From Stropharia rugosoannulata (Eukaryota > Basidiomycota > Agaricomycetes > Agaricales > Strophariaceae): a DNA stretch of 64,000 nt. Numbering within the stretch: the stretch's first letter is position 1; the number at the start of each line of letters is the position of its first letter. This document shows positions 44,984-57,345 of this stretch, one piece after another. A model generated the notes under the pieces. That model was given only the letters and a program-made list of their open reading frames with translations, was not told the DNA's origin and did no database searches. The position numbers and the translations under genes were made by a program. The stretch covers positions 688,501 through 752,500 of the forward strand of contig JANCIK010000005.1 of assembly GCA_028532985.1 (NCBI GenBank), given 5' to 3'.

Positions 44984-46162
44984 TTATATCGCATGAATGT
45001 GATCTCCATCGAAGTCTTCCAATTTTGCCCAAGGAGGAAGATTGAAACATTTGGGCAATCTTTCCCACAAATTGTTTCTGCAGGTCGTAAAGTCTACTTT
45101 CATCGCAGTCCTGCAAGCGTCGCAGATATTGGTAACAACATAGGGACTCAGGTCGCATTCCATGTCTTCGGTGAAAGATATTTTTCTGACATTCACAACA
45201 GTCCCGAGGGCTATCAAATCCCCAAAGAGTGTTTGAAATATCTTGGCGCATTTGTATTTATGCTCGCAGTCTTCGGAAGATGGCAAGTTATAGGCATGTC
45301 GTGCGTTCGCTGGATCATCCGGTCTATAAAGGGAAACAAATTCGGAGAGGAAGGAGTGCATAAACGTTGTGCGGCCTTTCATGCAATCCAACAATGGATG
45401 TATGTCCAGTAACGTCTTTGCGCTGCCATTAGAGAAATCTCTTTTTAGTATTTGATCCTAATAGGTCGCACTGTAAGCTGGGTTGACCGCAGTCAATGTG
45501 ATGATGAAACATACCAAATCATGTGTTGTACACAGGGAAAGGAAGGCGGCTGGCAGGATGGACGTGAGATTGCATTCATAGGCTACGTTGATAATGTCAA
45601 ACAGGAACCGATGGTCTCCATCGCTCACAAATGATAATATGATGGGCTGTTTGCGGTACCATTCGGATAATGTTTGAGGAAATAGCGTCCGTAAATGCTT
45701 CAACGCTGCGACCTTGAAGTAGCTTATTTCATACTTGCGCCCGAGACGAATCATGGTCTGCAGGATGGAAGAGTCCGTAGCGTCTATTTCCAGGCTAAAA
45801 ATATGATATAAATTCCCTGGAATCTAAGCATTAGATAAAAGAACGTACTGGTATAGTCCATACAATATAGCACACATATTCTCTATGTCTTTGGCCGAGT
45901 CAGGCAAATGTACAAGAATGCAACCATCCACAGGAACGAAGTCCTCTGGTTGTGGTACAGAGAAACAATCATTCAAGATTTCCGAATGTAGAGCCAAAAG
46001 CGACTTATGCACGCGAAATTGGGTATCTTCTGTTTGCAGGATCACGTTTCCGTCGTTGAACCAGAAACGAGTGCTTCTCTTGATAGTGCCATCCTTGGTG
46101 TCTTTTGAGACTTCTGTTGGTTTCTGCTCTATGGAAGGAGAGAAGCCTTTCTTCCGACCCAT
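44984..46162 (-). CDS. BTB/POZ domain protein B (tandem paralogue of A)
   Basis: Same three-part layout as A: about 46162-45845 (STRFWFNDGNVILQTED, FRVHKSLLALHSEILNDCFSVP, GCILVHLPDSAKDIENMCAILYGLYQ), about 45800-45510 (MIRLGRKYEISYFKVAALKHL) and about 45400-44984 (LLDCMKGRTTFMHSFLSEF, CEHKYKC, DFDGDHIHAI). It starts MGRKKGFSPSIEQKP. Both copies keep the gene order and intron places, so they arose by tandem duplication. Upstream of each ATG is a similar stretch containing GTAGTAGCA and GGGCGC(C/T)TATTTGTAA, probably part of a shared promoter. Confidence 0.85.
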
Positions 46163-46196
46163 ATTAGTAGCAAGTGAAGGCAGAAGGCAAGTTTAA

Positions 46197-47199
46197 TCTA
46201 TCTGATCTGAACGAGTGTCTAGTTCAACCGTGGGCGCTTATTTGTAACAGTGCGTGACTGCCTCTCACGTTCGTTAAGGGTTGTAACCGTGTAAGCGAGC
46301 ATGGGTGAACTTTGGGTGAATTCTGACATTATTTACGGGCATTTACGGGCATCCATAGAAGAGCCGTTCTGGAAACTTGACCGCATTGTCCCAGGGTTCA
46401 ATTGTTGAGAGCAGCTCTAGATTGATATTGAGGTGCGTCACTCTCGTACTTGGACATAGCCAAAACATAGCCCCTGAGAAGTCTTAACTTCAATGAATCA
46501 ACATCTGACGTGCTTTTTCACCGCGAGTCCGTGTTCAAGTGGACCTCACTATGGCTGGAAAGGCAGGTTGGAATTGTGGAGTCTATTAACCATTTTTCTG
46601 ATGCTCCGACTAATGGTCGGAAGTGGAGCCTTCAAGTTGGAGCCTTGTTGATGAAAATAATTTCTCAGCTATTAGTACAACTACAGTTGGTCTAACAATG
46701 TTTATTCCAAGCACAAGTAAACAAGAGAAGCTTATCGCCTTAAGATAAGTATACCAGCCTAATATACGTCGTAATTAGTATTTAACTGATCTCATAAGCT
46801 ATATCATCACTAGATACCGTCGAACATTCCAGCGTGATCTAAATGTACTGCGCTAATACATACTTTAAATTTCTCCATTCTCTGTATAGATCAAAGATTA
46901 ATTAAATCAGCGCCGAACACTGAGGAAGGACGGAACTCCCGATGATGCTCTCCAAACTAACCAGGGACTAGGGACTGTCTGCTTCTATATTTCTTGTCTC
47001 ACACACTCCATGATACATACATCATCATTCTGCACCATGACACTCAACATAAATAGGGAGGCCGAAAGATACGCACCTTACGCATACGGGGTTTGACGTC
47101 TGCGGAACTTCTTATAGATCGACGTATCATGGAGTTGCTTTTACTCACTATCCGTATAAGATCTGCCAGCAGTGTACTCTCATTTCACCGCTTCGGAGT
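46197..47199. other. intergenic, no gene seen
   Basis: It includes small direct repeats (TTTGGGTGAA and TTTACGGGCA near 46310-46352) and AT-rich sequence. No exon with support. Confidence 0.55.
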
Positions 47200-48773
47200 A
47201 TGCCCTTACTCACTACATTTATTGAAAGTACATCCCCTCTTCTTCAGCTATCAGGGAGCTGGAGAGACGGAACATCCGAAAATGACACCTTTGCTGACCA
47301 GTTAGTCTATCTATGTTTTGCACTGACATACCCAAATTTTATACCTGTTCAGATACACAGACAGCAGTTTTGTCCTTACCAACGTCTCTCAGTCTACTAT
47401 GGCTATACAATTTAACGGCAGCGCAATAACCTTAACAGGAGCGAAGAGAAATAATCATGGAACATACAGCGTGGATATTGACGAGACGGAATTCCCTCCA
47501 ATGAATGGGTTTTCAAATGACGCTCAATTTCAAGTGCCATTATATCAAAGTAGTACTCTAGATTTGAGCAAGCAGCATACCCTGACAGTAACAAACCAGG
47601 AAAACAATTATTTTGATATAGACTATGTAAGCTCAGGTTTATGAGAATTATAATTACTATCTGACGCGTATTATATGATAGATCCTTGTTACCACACAAG
47701 TCGGCAGTATAACGGAAGATCTCATCGTGAATACACTACAAGGAAGTCATCCATCTTTCACGTATACTCCGCCATCTGCCTGGGGTTCACCAGTATTTCC
47801 AAATAGTTTTCTAGGAGGCTCTGGACAGTATGTTCCTTGTATTTTTGAAACTTACTTTTGTTGATTAATATCATCATATAGTGCGACTCAAAGTACCTCA
47901 GCTTTGATGTCTTTAGCGTTTGAGGTAAGCTTTGAGCTACTTCTAAACTAAAAGTGGCTCACCGAGTAACAATGTCATTCTTCAATAGGGTAAGACATCT
48001 GTACACTTAGACGTGTCCACAATAACCGACGTCGTCTTCTCCTTTAGGCGATGGAGTTGCCATATATGGACCAGTCGGCCCAAACCAGACAAGCTCATAT
48101 ATTGTTCAGGTAGACGGAGGCAGTACCCAGACACTTTCAGCCTCGAATCAATTTTACAGATCTCAGCAAGTTATATTTCTTGCCACAGGGCTAGGCGGAG
48201 GTCAGCATAATGTCACGATGAAGATAGGAAACTCAGGCGGTGGCATGGAGCTAGCTATAGATTTTGCTTCCATTTACACAACTCCGTCACTTGGAGGAAG
48301 GTACGCGGAGCCTATACTAACATTCTTTCCTCAATTCAATTCTCTTTAGTTATTTTAGCCTCGCATCGGCCGGAGCACAAACAAATAGCACGAGGTTATC
48401 ACAGCAAGCTGCGTCGGTCACACCAGCTGGAGTTATTGCGGCTCTTGTTATCCTCGGGGTTCTTGCAGTCTGTGGCATGATATCGTCTGCGTATCTCTTC
48501 CGACAGCTGAGGCGGCTATCAAAACTACAATATACACAGCCTCCACAGGCGGAGCCCCAATCTGGTGTCAATCCATTTCCTTTTGTTCCTGCAGAAAATC
48601 CGTTCAACTTCCCGATACGCCAGAGGGCAGCCAATGAGCAAGGACTGCCATCGAGTGCTGGATGGAGTCACACGGGCTCATCGCGAAGTCGACCGACAAC
48701 AACAAGCAATGAAGTCACGTCGAAGACACAATCGACCTACTCCACAACTCTCCCTCCACAGTATGACGAGTAG
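47200..48773 (+). CDS. single-pass membrane protein with beta-rich ectodomain, copy 1
   Basis: Exons run about 47200-47301, 47352-47629, 47692-47828, 47881-47922, 48048-48300 and 48350-48773. The start MPLLTTFIESTSPLLQL is not a classical signal peptide. Ectodomain repeat 1 has AIQFNGSAITLTGAKRNNHGTYSVDID and NNYFDIDYV. Repeat 2 has GDGVAIYGPVGPNQTSSYIVQVDGG and ELAIDFASIYTTPSLGG. Both look like galactose-binding-like beta sandwiches. A transmembrane segment (GVIAALVILGVLAVCGMISSAYLF) is followed by a basic, Pro/Ser-rich cytoplasmic tail ending STTLPPQYDE. This is a common basidiomycete membrane family of unknown role; sugar or wall binding is a guess from the fold. It is the first of four relatives on this strand. 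Confidence 0.8.
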
Positions 48774-48799
48774 GATAGCTTGTTATGTCAGAACTATGT

Positions 48800-48947
48800 A
48801 ACTTGCTTCGTTTTCTGTGGTAGGATTGGTATCATTTCCCTGCTCAATTTTAGTAGTAGCACTCTAATACAGAAGATGATAGGTTGACTAGATTTCTGCT
48901 GAGCGTGGGTTGCGAGCGGCTACCAGCACGGGCGCCTATTTGTAATA
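48800..48947 (-). pseudogene. relic of a third BTB gene (promoter and first codons)
   Basis: The sequence resembles 44537-44672, the start of BTB gene A and its upstream region. Shared pieces include TTTCTGCTGAGCGTG, CCAGCACGGGCGCCTATTTG and the codons QGN(D/E)TNPTTE. The start codon reads ATT instead of ATG and the rest of the gene is absent. It lies between two membrane-protein copies, so duplications of the two families have been interleaved. Confidence 0.7.
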
Positions 48948-49489
48948 AGGTCCAAACAGACTCAGAGTCGGCCGGGGTCTCATGTCGTGGATCATATAAA
49001 TCACTACACAGACGTCTTTATACTTGGTGACGTTCATCCACATGGTTAACTCAAGTTCAACAATGGTACAGCACAAAGCATGTGGTACACTGACAAATTC
49101 CAGCAGTCCCGTACTTAAGGAACTGATCAATTAAACCTTGCCTTTTACCGCTATCTCACCTTCAGGCAAACTATTTCTAAGTTTGACAAGGTGGAGGAGA
49201 GCTTCTGAAGCATAATGACAGCTACTCTGATATTCCCTTTCATTAGTATGATCAGTTGAAAGTGGAGTCTTGTCAATCATAATGATGCCCGACAAGCATG
49301 GCCCTTCTGAATCGCTATTATACCTGGATAAACTCATAGACACCTTACATCGTGTACTGCTAGTATGCTCTCCACTGAGATACATCAAAGATTTGGCAGA
49401 AATACGCAAGTCATGTGGCGCACATTTTATAAATACAGGGTTTAGGGTACTGAATCTGATATCAAAGAGGTATTACTCTATATGTCAGA
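48948..49489. other. intergenic, no supported gene
   Basis: It has short open frames on both strands (for example 49131-49409 minus), without motif or splice support. It may hold decayed parts of the second membrane-protein copy. Confidence 0.4.
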
Positions 49490-49990
49490 TTATAGTTACG
49501 ACACAAGTTGGCGATTCAACGGAGAATCTAATCGTAAACACACTCCAAGAAAATCATCCGTCGTTCACGTATACACCACCATTTTTGTGGGACTCACCAT
49601 CATTTCCGGAACGTTTTCTAGGAGCCTCAGGACGGTATGTTTTATTTCCCATAATCACTTTTGTTGCCTAATCCTATCATACAGCTCTGAGCCACGTCCA
49701 AGGAGAGTCGACTCACCGAATGACGGTTTCATTTTTGTACAGGGTAAGACCTCTCTGCACTTGGGGCATTACTGCAATAGCCGACTTCCGTTTAGGCGAT
49801 GGAGTTTCTATATATGGACCAGCTTTCGGCCCAAACCAGACTACTAGTAGTTCATATGTTGTCCAAGTAGACGGAGGATATACACAGACACTTTCGGTCA
49901 ACACGCAAATATGTAGACCTCAGCAAGTTCTATTTCTTGCAATTGGACTGGGCGCCGATTGTCATCCCTCCCGAGTCCATAACCTCGTCG
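49490..49990 (+). pseudogene. fragment of the membrane-protein family, copy 2
   Basis: Two recognisable exons remain. One, near 49495-49635, reads VTTQVGDSTENLIVNTLQENHPSF and has FLGASGR at its end. The other, near 49794-49965, reads GDGVSIYGPAFGPNQTTSS, YVVQVDGGYTQTLSV and QQVLFLAIGLG. The first exons, the transmembrane segment and the tail are missing; the frame diverges after about 49960. The next functional copy starts 800 bp further on. Confidence 0.75.
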
Positions 49991-50809
49991 TCGAGCCGCC
50001 TCAGAAACTGTCACAATCTGCTCTTGAAACTTTCATTTCTGCTGACAATTACATAAGCCGTGAGTGGGCAGACAGAGGCAGTCCTTGCAGGCGCAGTGAG
50101 TCGAGTTGCAATCAAGTTGCTCAATGCTGACTAGGACTCCGCCGGAGTGTATTCAATGAAGCTCCGTTTAAACACCGACGTAACACTGTGCCAAGAATTG
50201 ATGTAGACCAGCGCCCAACCAGCGCCCAACCAGCGCACAGCGTCTCGGCCCTGACAAAGGAAAGAGGTTTTTTCATTGACGCCTGGCTACTAGACCTAAA
50301 AAAATCCCTCTCAAAATTCTTGGGAAACATGTGATCTTCTCATTTCAAACATACTGCCTCACTTGAAGTGGAGCTGTGTTACTAATCTAAGAATAATGCT
50401 TCGCAAGACCCCGGCCACAGTTTGGTTCTCATTCAGTAAGAAGTGTGTGTTTGTGGTGAGCTGCGAACTCCAGAGGTGAGTGATATTCATTCTACCCACA
50501 TAAAGTGCCACAAGTCTTGTCTCTGAGAATAATGTGTATGTAGGATGCCTATGGAAGGCAGCGGCGAGGTAGGACATCAGATAACTACTTACTGTATTCT
50601 GTCATGACACGCAATGATCATCATAGTATCTTAGCGAGCTTCATATATGATGGTTGAAAATAGCCAGATGTTTCCCTACGTTTCCACTGATGTGTTTTCG
50701 TAAGTAATTATATTAAGACCCTCGGAGAGAAGACGTTTGAGCTCTATATAGAACATGCCCATTAGAACTGATTAGGCTTTACTAGTCACTCCTAACCACC
50801 TTCTTGATC
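49991..50809. other. intergenic, no gene seen
   Basis: It contains a short tandem CAGCGCCCAAC repeat near 50212-50236. No exon with support. Confidence 0.5.
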
Positions 50810-52487
50810 ATGCCCTCGTTCACCACTCTTATTGAGTGTACCTCTCCCCTACTACAACTTTCTGCCAATTGGAGAGATGGAACATCTGAGTCGGACCCCT
50901 TGGCAGACCAGTAAGTATATAGGTAGCGGTCTCTTGAGATAAGAATTCAACTGCATACCGTTAGATATTCCGAGAGCAGCTTTACCCTCACTCAAACTCA
51001 AGGAGCAGCAATGACACTCTCGTTCAATGGAACTGGGATTTCTTTGGTTGGGGCAATGCGCAATAATCACGGAATTTACAACGTAAACGTGGATGGATCT
51101 ACTTCGACGGGCAATGGGTTCTCCAACGCGGCCCTGTTCCAACAAACGTTATATCAAGTAGATGACCTGGCGCTTGGACAGCATAAATTGGTTATGACGA
51201 ACGAGAATAATACGTTTTTTGACATAGACTATGTATGTATAATGCATCCTGCGAGAGTGTGTGGGGCATACTTTATTGACATGGGAAATAGGTTCTAGTC
51301 ACCACGCAAGTCGGTAATCCGTCTGAGAGCCTTATAGTGAACATGTTCAAAGACGGACATCCATCCTTCTCTTACACACCTTCCTCCTCTTGGACGACAC
51401 CACAAAATTTGAGTAGTTTTGTTGGCGCTTCAGGACAGTACGTTTTCGAATCCTTGACCATGAGAACCGTGTTTATTTTCTTGATAGTGCAACTCAAAGC
51501 CCATCAGCATCAATGTCCTTAACATTCGATGTGAGTACATCAGTATTTTTGTACAACGGTTTGAATTCTCTTCTTAACCTCTTCAGGGCATGTCTCCACT
51601 TCGCGTTTATGTGACAAAAATTTAACCGTACTATTCAATTAAAGGTGATGGTGTCGCCATCTACGGACCCGTTGGCCCTACAGAGGCGACTTCGTATATT
51701 GTTCAAGTCGACGGAGCGCAACTGCAGACCTTTTCGGCACGGAATCAGTTCTATAGATCACAACAAATATTGTTCTTTGCCACGGGCCTAGGTGGAAGTA
51801 CTCATACGGTGACTATGCAGATTGAGGGAAACAGTGTCGGAGAGCTAGCAATAGACTTTGCTAATGTGTACACAGCTCCTTCATTGGGAGGAAGGTGCGG
51901 GCATTGAGTCTTCTACTTTTATATTATACTAATCTTTGATCTTTGGATCTGTTGAAATAATTAGCTACGCATCAGTGGGAGTCGGAGAGAATGCTACGGC
52001 GCCTCAAAACATTACCACATCACCCTCACTACCTACTAGTGGAGCGACTTCATCACCAACAATTGTGACTGTATCTGTCATCCCTCATGGCATTATTGCT
52101 GCACTGGCTATCCTCGCAGTGCTTGCCTTCGGTGGTATCTTAACCTCCGCTTATCTGCTCTGGCGACGCATACAAGATCTCCGCAAGCCGACACCAGAAC
52201 CCGGCCATCCCCCAAAGACCTCGCAAGCCATTGTCCAACCGTTCTTATTGGATCCATACAGTCCGACAACAGACATAGCCCAAGAGCCTATCTCAGCTGC
52301 GCCGGCACGTTCAACCCTATTGACAACATGGAATAATACCAGCGACCATTCTCAGAATGTATCTACCAGCGGCCCTTCTCACACTCACGCATATACATCA
52401 ACAGTTACGAGTAGTAGCAAGTCAGGTTCGAACAGACTTTCAGACCCGGCGACTCGACCTCCGCGATACGAGTACTCGCCATCATAA
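50810..52487 (+). CDS. single-pass membrane protein with beta-rich ectodomain, copy 3
   Basis: Starts MPSFTTLIECTSPLLQLSANW at 50810. Exons run about 50810-50911, 50965-51231, 51297-51440, a very short one near 51491-51530, 51645-51894 and 51963-52487. Repeat 1: TLSFNGTGISLVGAMRNNHG and FFDIDYV. Repeat 2: GDGVAIYGPVGPTEATSYIV and ELAIDFANVYTAPSLGG. The transmembrane segment is GIIAALAILAVLAFGGILTSAYLL, followed by WRRIQDLRKP and a long Ser/Thr/Pro tail ending PPRYEYSPS. Exon order and sizes match copy 1. The tail diverges much more than the ectodomain, as expected if the ectodomain is under stronger constraint. Confidence 0.8.
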
Positions 52488-53041
52488 TACTGGGGAAGCT
52501 TATAGTAATTCTTAGTACTTAGTCTCTAACGTTGTTAATCAAAATTTATTCGTCAAATACTCAGTAACCAGCTATTAGTACCAGAGGGTGTATTTAAACC
52601 CAATTTTGATGCCTTTTGACACTGACTTTATTTCTCCGGCCTTTGATCTGAGTATTGTATACTCACCGAGTCTTCTGTGTGAATTTTGCCCAACTTTTCC
52701 GATAGAATTAGGCTTCCCACACTGTTTGATCAACATGTATTCATCTCCCGGCATGGCGACCAACTATGATCAATGTTCAAACGTTCAACGTTCAACAGCT
52801 GCTAGCCATCTGTCTGATATTCTGACACATGTTGTAGAATAAGAAGAAGTGTGGACCGAATTCTTACTAAATCATCTCCGGTGTTTCAATGATGTGGTGG
52901 GTCGGAATCGCATATAAGATGTTATATTCAGTTCCGCAGATTGCAGGGAAGTGAGGTAAATAGTCGGTGTTAGTGTTATAAAGTCCGACTTAGCTTTGCT
53001 CTTCCAACAAAATCCCTGGTAGAATTTCTTGTAGACATCTC
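52488..53041. other. intergenic, no gene seen
   Basis: The AT-rich stretch includes a small AACGTTCA repeat near 52780-52795. It probably holds the promoter of copy 4. Confidence 0.5.
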
Positions 53042-54628
53042 ATGCCGTTATTATCGATATGCCTGGAAGTCACCTCCCCTATTCTTCAGTACGACTCTAC
53101 ATGGCGTCATGGTACCTCTGAGAGTGATATTTTTGCAGACCAGTAAGTGCTAATCTGCAACTGTGCCTCCGCCTTCGCGCATACTAACGGCACTCAGGTA
53201 CACAGAGGGTAGTTTTACCCTAACCGGTACACCCGGGTCGCGCATGAGGTTGCCATTCAACGGGAGCAGCGTCACAATTGTGGGGGCAAAAAGGGAGAAC
53301 CATGGTAATTACACAGTTACCGTCGATGATGACGCCTTTCCGAGCATGAATGGATCCGCTGCACCAAATGCATTCAACTCAACACTGTTTACAAACAACA
53401 CCCTTGAACAGGGTCCTCACATTCTGACCATTACCAACAATCCAACCTCTCCAAACAACTTCTTTCTAGATGTTGACTACGTGCGTCATCTTAACAAAAA
53501 AGGGATTTTTCTTTTATGCTTATTACATTTTCAGATTTTAATTGGGACAGAGATAGGAAATATCTCAGAAAGCTTGATAGTCAATACATTCCAAGACGTG
53601 CACCCATACTTCTCCTACAGTCCCCCTTCCGCGTGGTATAGTCCGGGCTTGGCAAGTTCTTTCTCTGGGGGTACTGGACAGTGCGTATACTGCAAATTGA
53701 TACCAATGAGGCAAAACTTATTCGCTATCTAAACGCTAGCGCTACGAAGAACTCATCATCGGTAATGACGTTGTCGTTTCAGGTATTTCATTTGGTGATA
53801 CGTCTTATTATGTGTATACTTACTATTCATTGTTCAGGGTAAAACTTTCACCTTGATAAGTATTAATTTTCTTTCATTAACGCTTCATACTACATGTAGG
53901 TGATGGAATTGCCCTTTATGGCCCAGTCGGTCCAAACCAGACAGACTCGTACATAGTACAAATCGATAGCGGCCCATTTGAAACGTTTTCCTCTAATCAG
54001 AAGTTTTTTAGACCCCAGCAGATCATATACTTTGCATCAAATTTGGGTGGTGGATCTCATATGCTATCCGTAAGACTAGCGCCAACGGCCAACGGCGAGT
54101 TTGCAGTTGATTATGCCAATATATACTCAACAGCTTCACTCGGAGGAAGGTATGCTCCCCCTATGCTTCCCATTTTAAATTTCAAATTCGTATTGACAAA
54201 CGGTTCTTCAGCTTTGCTACTACCAGTGCATCTGAGCCGAGTATACCAAGTAGTACCCCCGTCGGGCCTTCACGGTACGCATTCCAGCAATTTGTACTCC
54301 CGACTGACAAGGATTCTCATAATGTGCTTACTACAGAGTATTTTCGTGCTCTTTGCCACATAGCGTCATCGCAGCGCTAGTTATTCTGTCGGTGGCCTCT
54401 CTGACCGGACTGTTTGCACTGTATTACTTCCTGAAGACTGGCTCTAAACGCGATTTTGAGGAGCGAAGGGAGAAAACAAGATTTGCCTTATCACAGATGG
54501 AGAATGCAGAGGCTACTAATCGTATATCGGAAAGAAGGGTCTCGGAAGTACCCCGCATTCAACCGTCCAGTCCTGGGCTATCGTACGTGTCAGAACGGAG
54601 AGACCGTTCGACCCATCTTAGACCTTAA
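53042..54628 (+). CDS. single-pass membrane protein with beta-rich ectodomain, copy 4
   Basis: The start MPLLSICLEVTSPILQYDSTW at 53042 aligns with the starts of copies 1 and 3. Exons run about 53042-53142, 53199-53480, 53535-53680, a short one near 53737-53783, 53901-54150, about 54210-54275 and 54363-54628. Repeat 1: RLPFNGSSVTIVGAKRENHG and FFLDVDYV. Repeat 2: GDGIALYGPVGPNQTDSYIV and FAVDYANIYSTASLGG. Membrane segment: SVIAALVILSVASLTGLFALYYFL. The cytoplasmic tail is charged (KRDFEERREKTRF), shorter than in copies 1 and 3, and ends RDRSTHLRP. An additional intron seems to separate the Ser/Pro linker from the membrane segment. Confidence 0.78.
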
Positions 54629-56360
54629 AAGCAGATCAATAATACAACAGTTAATTTCTCTATATCTCTTAAGGGTCTGACTTGCTTCAAGAGACAAGCA
54701 ATCTTTGAGTTTTTAAATGAAATTAAATAGGAAGGAAAGCACTCATGAGGTACGCAGTAGGCGGAACAGTGGTAAATTCTCTGGCTTCTTGGGGCTCGAG
54801 AAAAACGCCGATAATTTGGATGCTGCGAGTTATCAAATACAGATCCTTCTCTCTATTATGCGCAAGAACAGAAGCCGCAGAACCAGCCATAGAACACCTG
54901 TCCAGCACGGCATGGCATGGCAGGACAACTCTTTCTGCTGTTCCAAAAATAGACACAATGGGGGCTATAAATAACACTGCCTCCGTCGAATGGCGTATGT
55001 ATGTGCGGAAGCTCGGGAATGAGCAGGCCAGGGTGCATTCCGAGCATGTGCACAGCAAGAATACACAGAGTTCCGGAAATAATTATTAAATGCTACCGCT
55101 CCGTTCACCTTGACTCCCCTTCCGTACGGCCGATCACGTTTACCTTCCCACAAAATGCCCAACTCTCGATGCCTTAAACGGGCTGTTCGTTTATCTGCTG
55201 TGTATGAGTGAGTACGCAATGTGTGCACAGCGTATGGATGTGGTCCGCGCCGGATGCCTGGTCCGCTCAGGTCTGATGCGGTTGTTTCTGGAAAGTGCAT
55301 GATGGGACAATGAATGTGCCACTCTGAGCTGGCAGGAGCAGAACATCGGACGTTACTTGTCTTGTCGACGTCCCAGTAAGGTTTTGTCTGAGAAAAACAC
55401 ATTTTACAGGGGACTCACAAAGGAGCAAGCGGTCTATATTTGTCGAATAATCAATTGCTGCCTATTACTGTGTAAGCTACTAATAAAGCAACGGCCATAA
55501 ATGGTTCTTCGTGCCATAAATGGCTTTTCGTACTATAGCCGCGCGTAGTCAGTAGCCCCATATTGCCCTGCCCTTCTATATGGAGCGAGCTGGGGGAGTA
55601 TGCTTCAGTCGCAGCCCCGCGCTGTGTTTGAGTCATAGTATGTGAGAAAGAAGACACAGAACAATGTACAGTCCATTGCCGTTACTTCAGGCAGACTCAC
55701 GAACCATGTATGATGATGAGGGTATAGTCATTTTGTGATTGTGAACACTGATACTGGATCTAGTGTAGTCATGAGCGGTAATTGTGCCAATAAAAATGTA
55801 CATAGTGCGAAGAGATGTATGATGTGCATGCGAATGACGAATACGAAGAGAAATGTAAGAATGAAGTGAGATGAAAACGAAGAGTAGCGAATAATGATAT
55901 TGTGATTAATGATAACGTAGGAGGCGCTTTGGCGCAAAATTTCGTAGACCGAGAGCTGTGCAAATGCACCGCTGGGGTTTGGAAGGCACTATATGGCCGT
56001 GGCAATCGCGAAGGGTCCCGCAAAGTAGCGCAGTCGAGGCGATGGCGCCAAGAAGGCGGCGGAAATGTGTCATGGGCAATATCCCCCGCCGTAAAGGGAG
56101 GAGAGCCGCTGGCTGGTCTCATTCATTACTGTCGTGTAGATGGTGGTGGTGATGGTCGTAATGCAGAGTGCAGCGATCCACGCCGCGGGTATACAAAACA
56201 TGGTATGAATGCGGGGTGGTGGTACAATGCGGAGTCGGGCGGCCCATGCAAGTATTCGTGATAAGAAATGGTGGCGGCATGTTAATCGTGGATTTATCCA
56301 TAGTAAACCCTGATAAACAGAATGAGCTCCATATACATTGAAACAGAAATGGAATCGGGC
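54629..56360. other. intergenic, no supported gene
   Basis: Several overlapping open frames exist on both strands (54723-55402, 55728-56261) but none has motifs, splice sites or a family I know. Confidence 0.5.
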
Positions 56361-57345
56361 TCACCCTCGGGGCGTTGTCGAGATGGGCTTGAAGTCTCGC
56401 CTCCCGCTCTCGACGAAGTGCGAAAAGACCTGTGCCCAGTCTTCGCGGACATCCCAAGACATTCTTGAGGGTGGGTCACCGAGCTCGACAGGCATCACCT
56501 GCGACGTCCCGCCGCACTGAATGATGATGACCATCGCACCGGCGCCGCCGCTCTGCCGGCACCGCTCCTCACGGCGCTGAATATCGGCGATGACAAGTGG
56601 GTCACGGATGTACGTTCTCGGAACAATGTGCGTCGACGAGATGGAGAATCTGAAATAAAGGCAGGCGATGATGAGCCACTGGAATGCAGGTACGGGCGCT
56701 GGACCCGGATCATAGAGCTCTACACACCTTCGGTGCGCCTCGGTGTGGCTGCGGTAGTTGAGGTCGATGAGAAGGGCATTTTGGCGGAGGTTGGAGGGAA
56801 CTCGTTTGAGCTGGAGAGCTTGGAAACAGGCCCAGCCAAGGAGAGTTTCGTGTGCCGAGGTAAATTTACGGAGGTTCTTGGCGACGTTCTCGTCGCCGTA
56901 TGCACCGGTTGCCGCAGACGTAGCCTGCTTCACTTGCGTTTGTGTGTGTTGGCAGATAGTCCTATGCGAGGGCCAGTCGATCTTTTGGCAGTCTTGTGAC
57001 TGTAAATACCGAGTCAGTTACTTGGATGGAAAGTATAAAGTGCTCGAGGACGTACGCAGTACTGGGTGATCATCTATTCGGGGCGATGGCCAGTAGGTAA
57101 GAAGGATGTCATGAAACTAAATGTGACAGCAGACGTACGCATCCACCGCAGAGCCTGAACTTTACAGCTGGTGTTTCAACCGTCCCACATTGATCGCAGA
57201 CGCGGTACCCCCGCTGGCGCTGGGTGTGTGGTTGGGGAGTGTGGTAGTTGGCCGCGGCAGGCTGGGAGTAGTAAGCAGTCATCGTGGCCGGAATAAACGT
57301 CGGGACGAGATATGGAAGTGGCCGAGGGCGGAGTGCTCGAAACAA
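56361..57345 (-). CDS. MYND-type zinc-finger protein
   Basis: Exons are 57345 (or 57282)-57139, 57073-57056 and 56999-56361; joins are in phase and the 18-nt middle exon is needed to complete the finger. The finger reads CDQCG ... CGGCMITQYCSQDCQKIDW then HRTICQH, the CX2C-CX2C-YCX3C-HX3C MYND pattern, which binds two zinc ions and usually peptides with PXLXP motifs. The C-terminal 190 residues (ETLLGWACFQALQLKRVP, AFQWLIIACLYFRFSIS, MSWDVREDWAQVFSHFVESG) match a fungal domain commonly paired with MYND; its function is unknown. The more internal start MTAYYSQPAAANYH gives 265 residues. Confidence 0.85.

Noticed and set aside
54723..55402. Overlapping 111-145 codon frames on both strands after the membrane-protein cluster
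   Set aside because: No motifs, no splice logic, frames overlap on both strands; no support for a gene.
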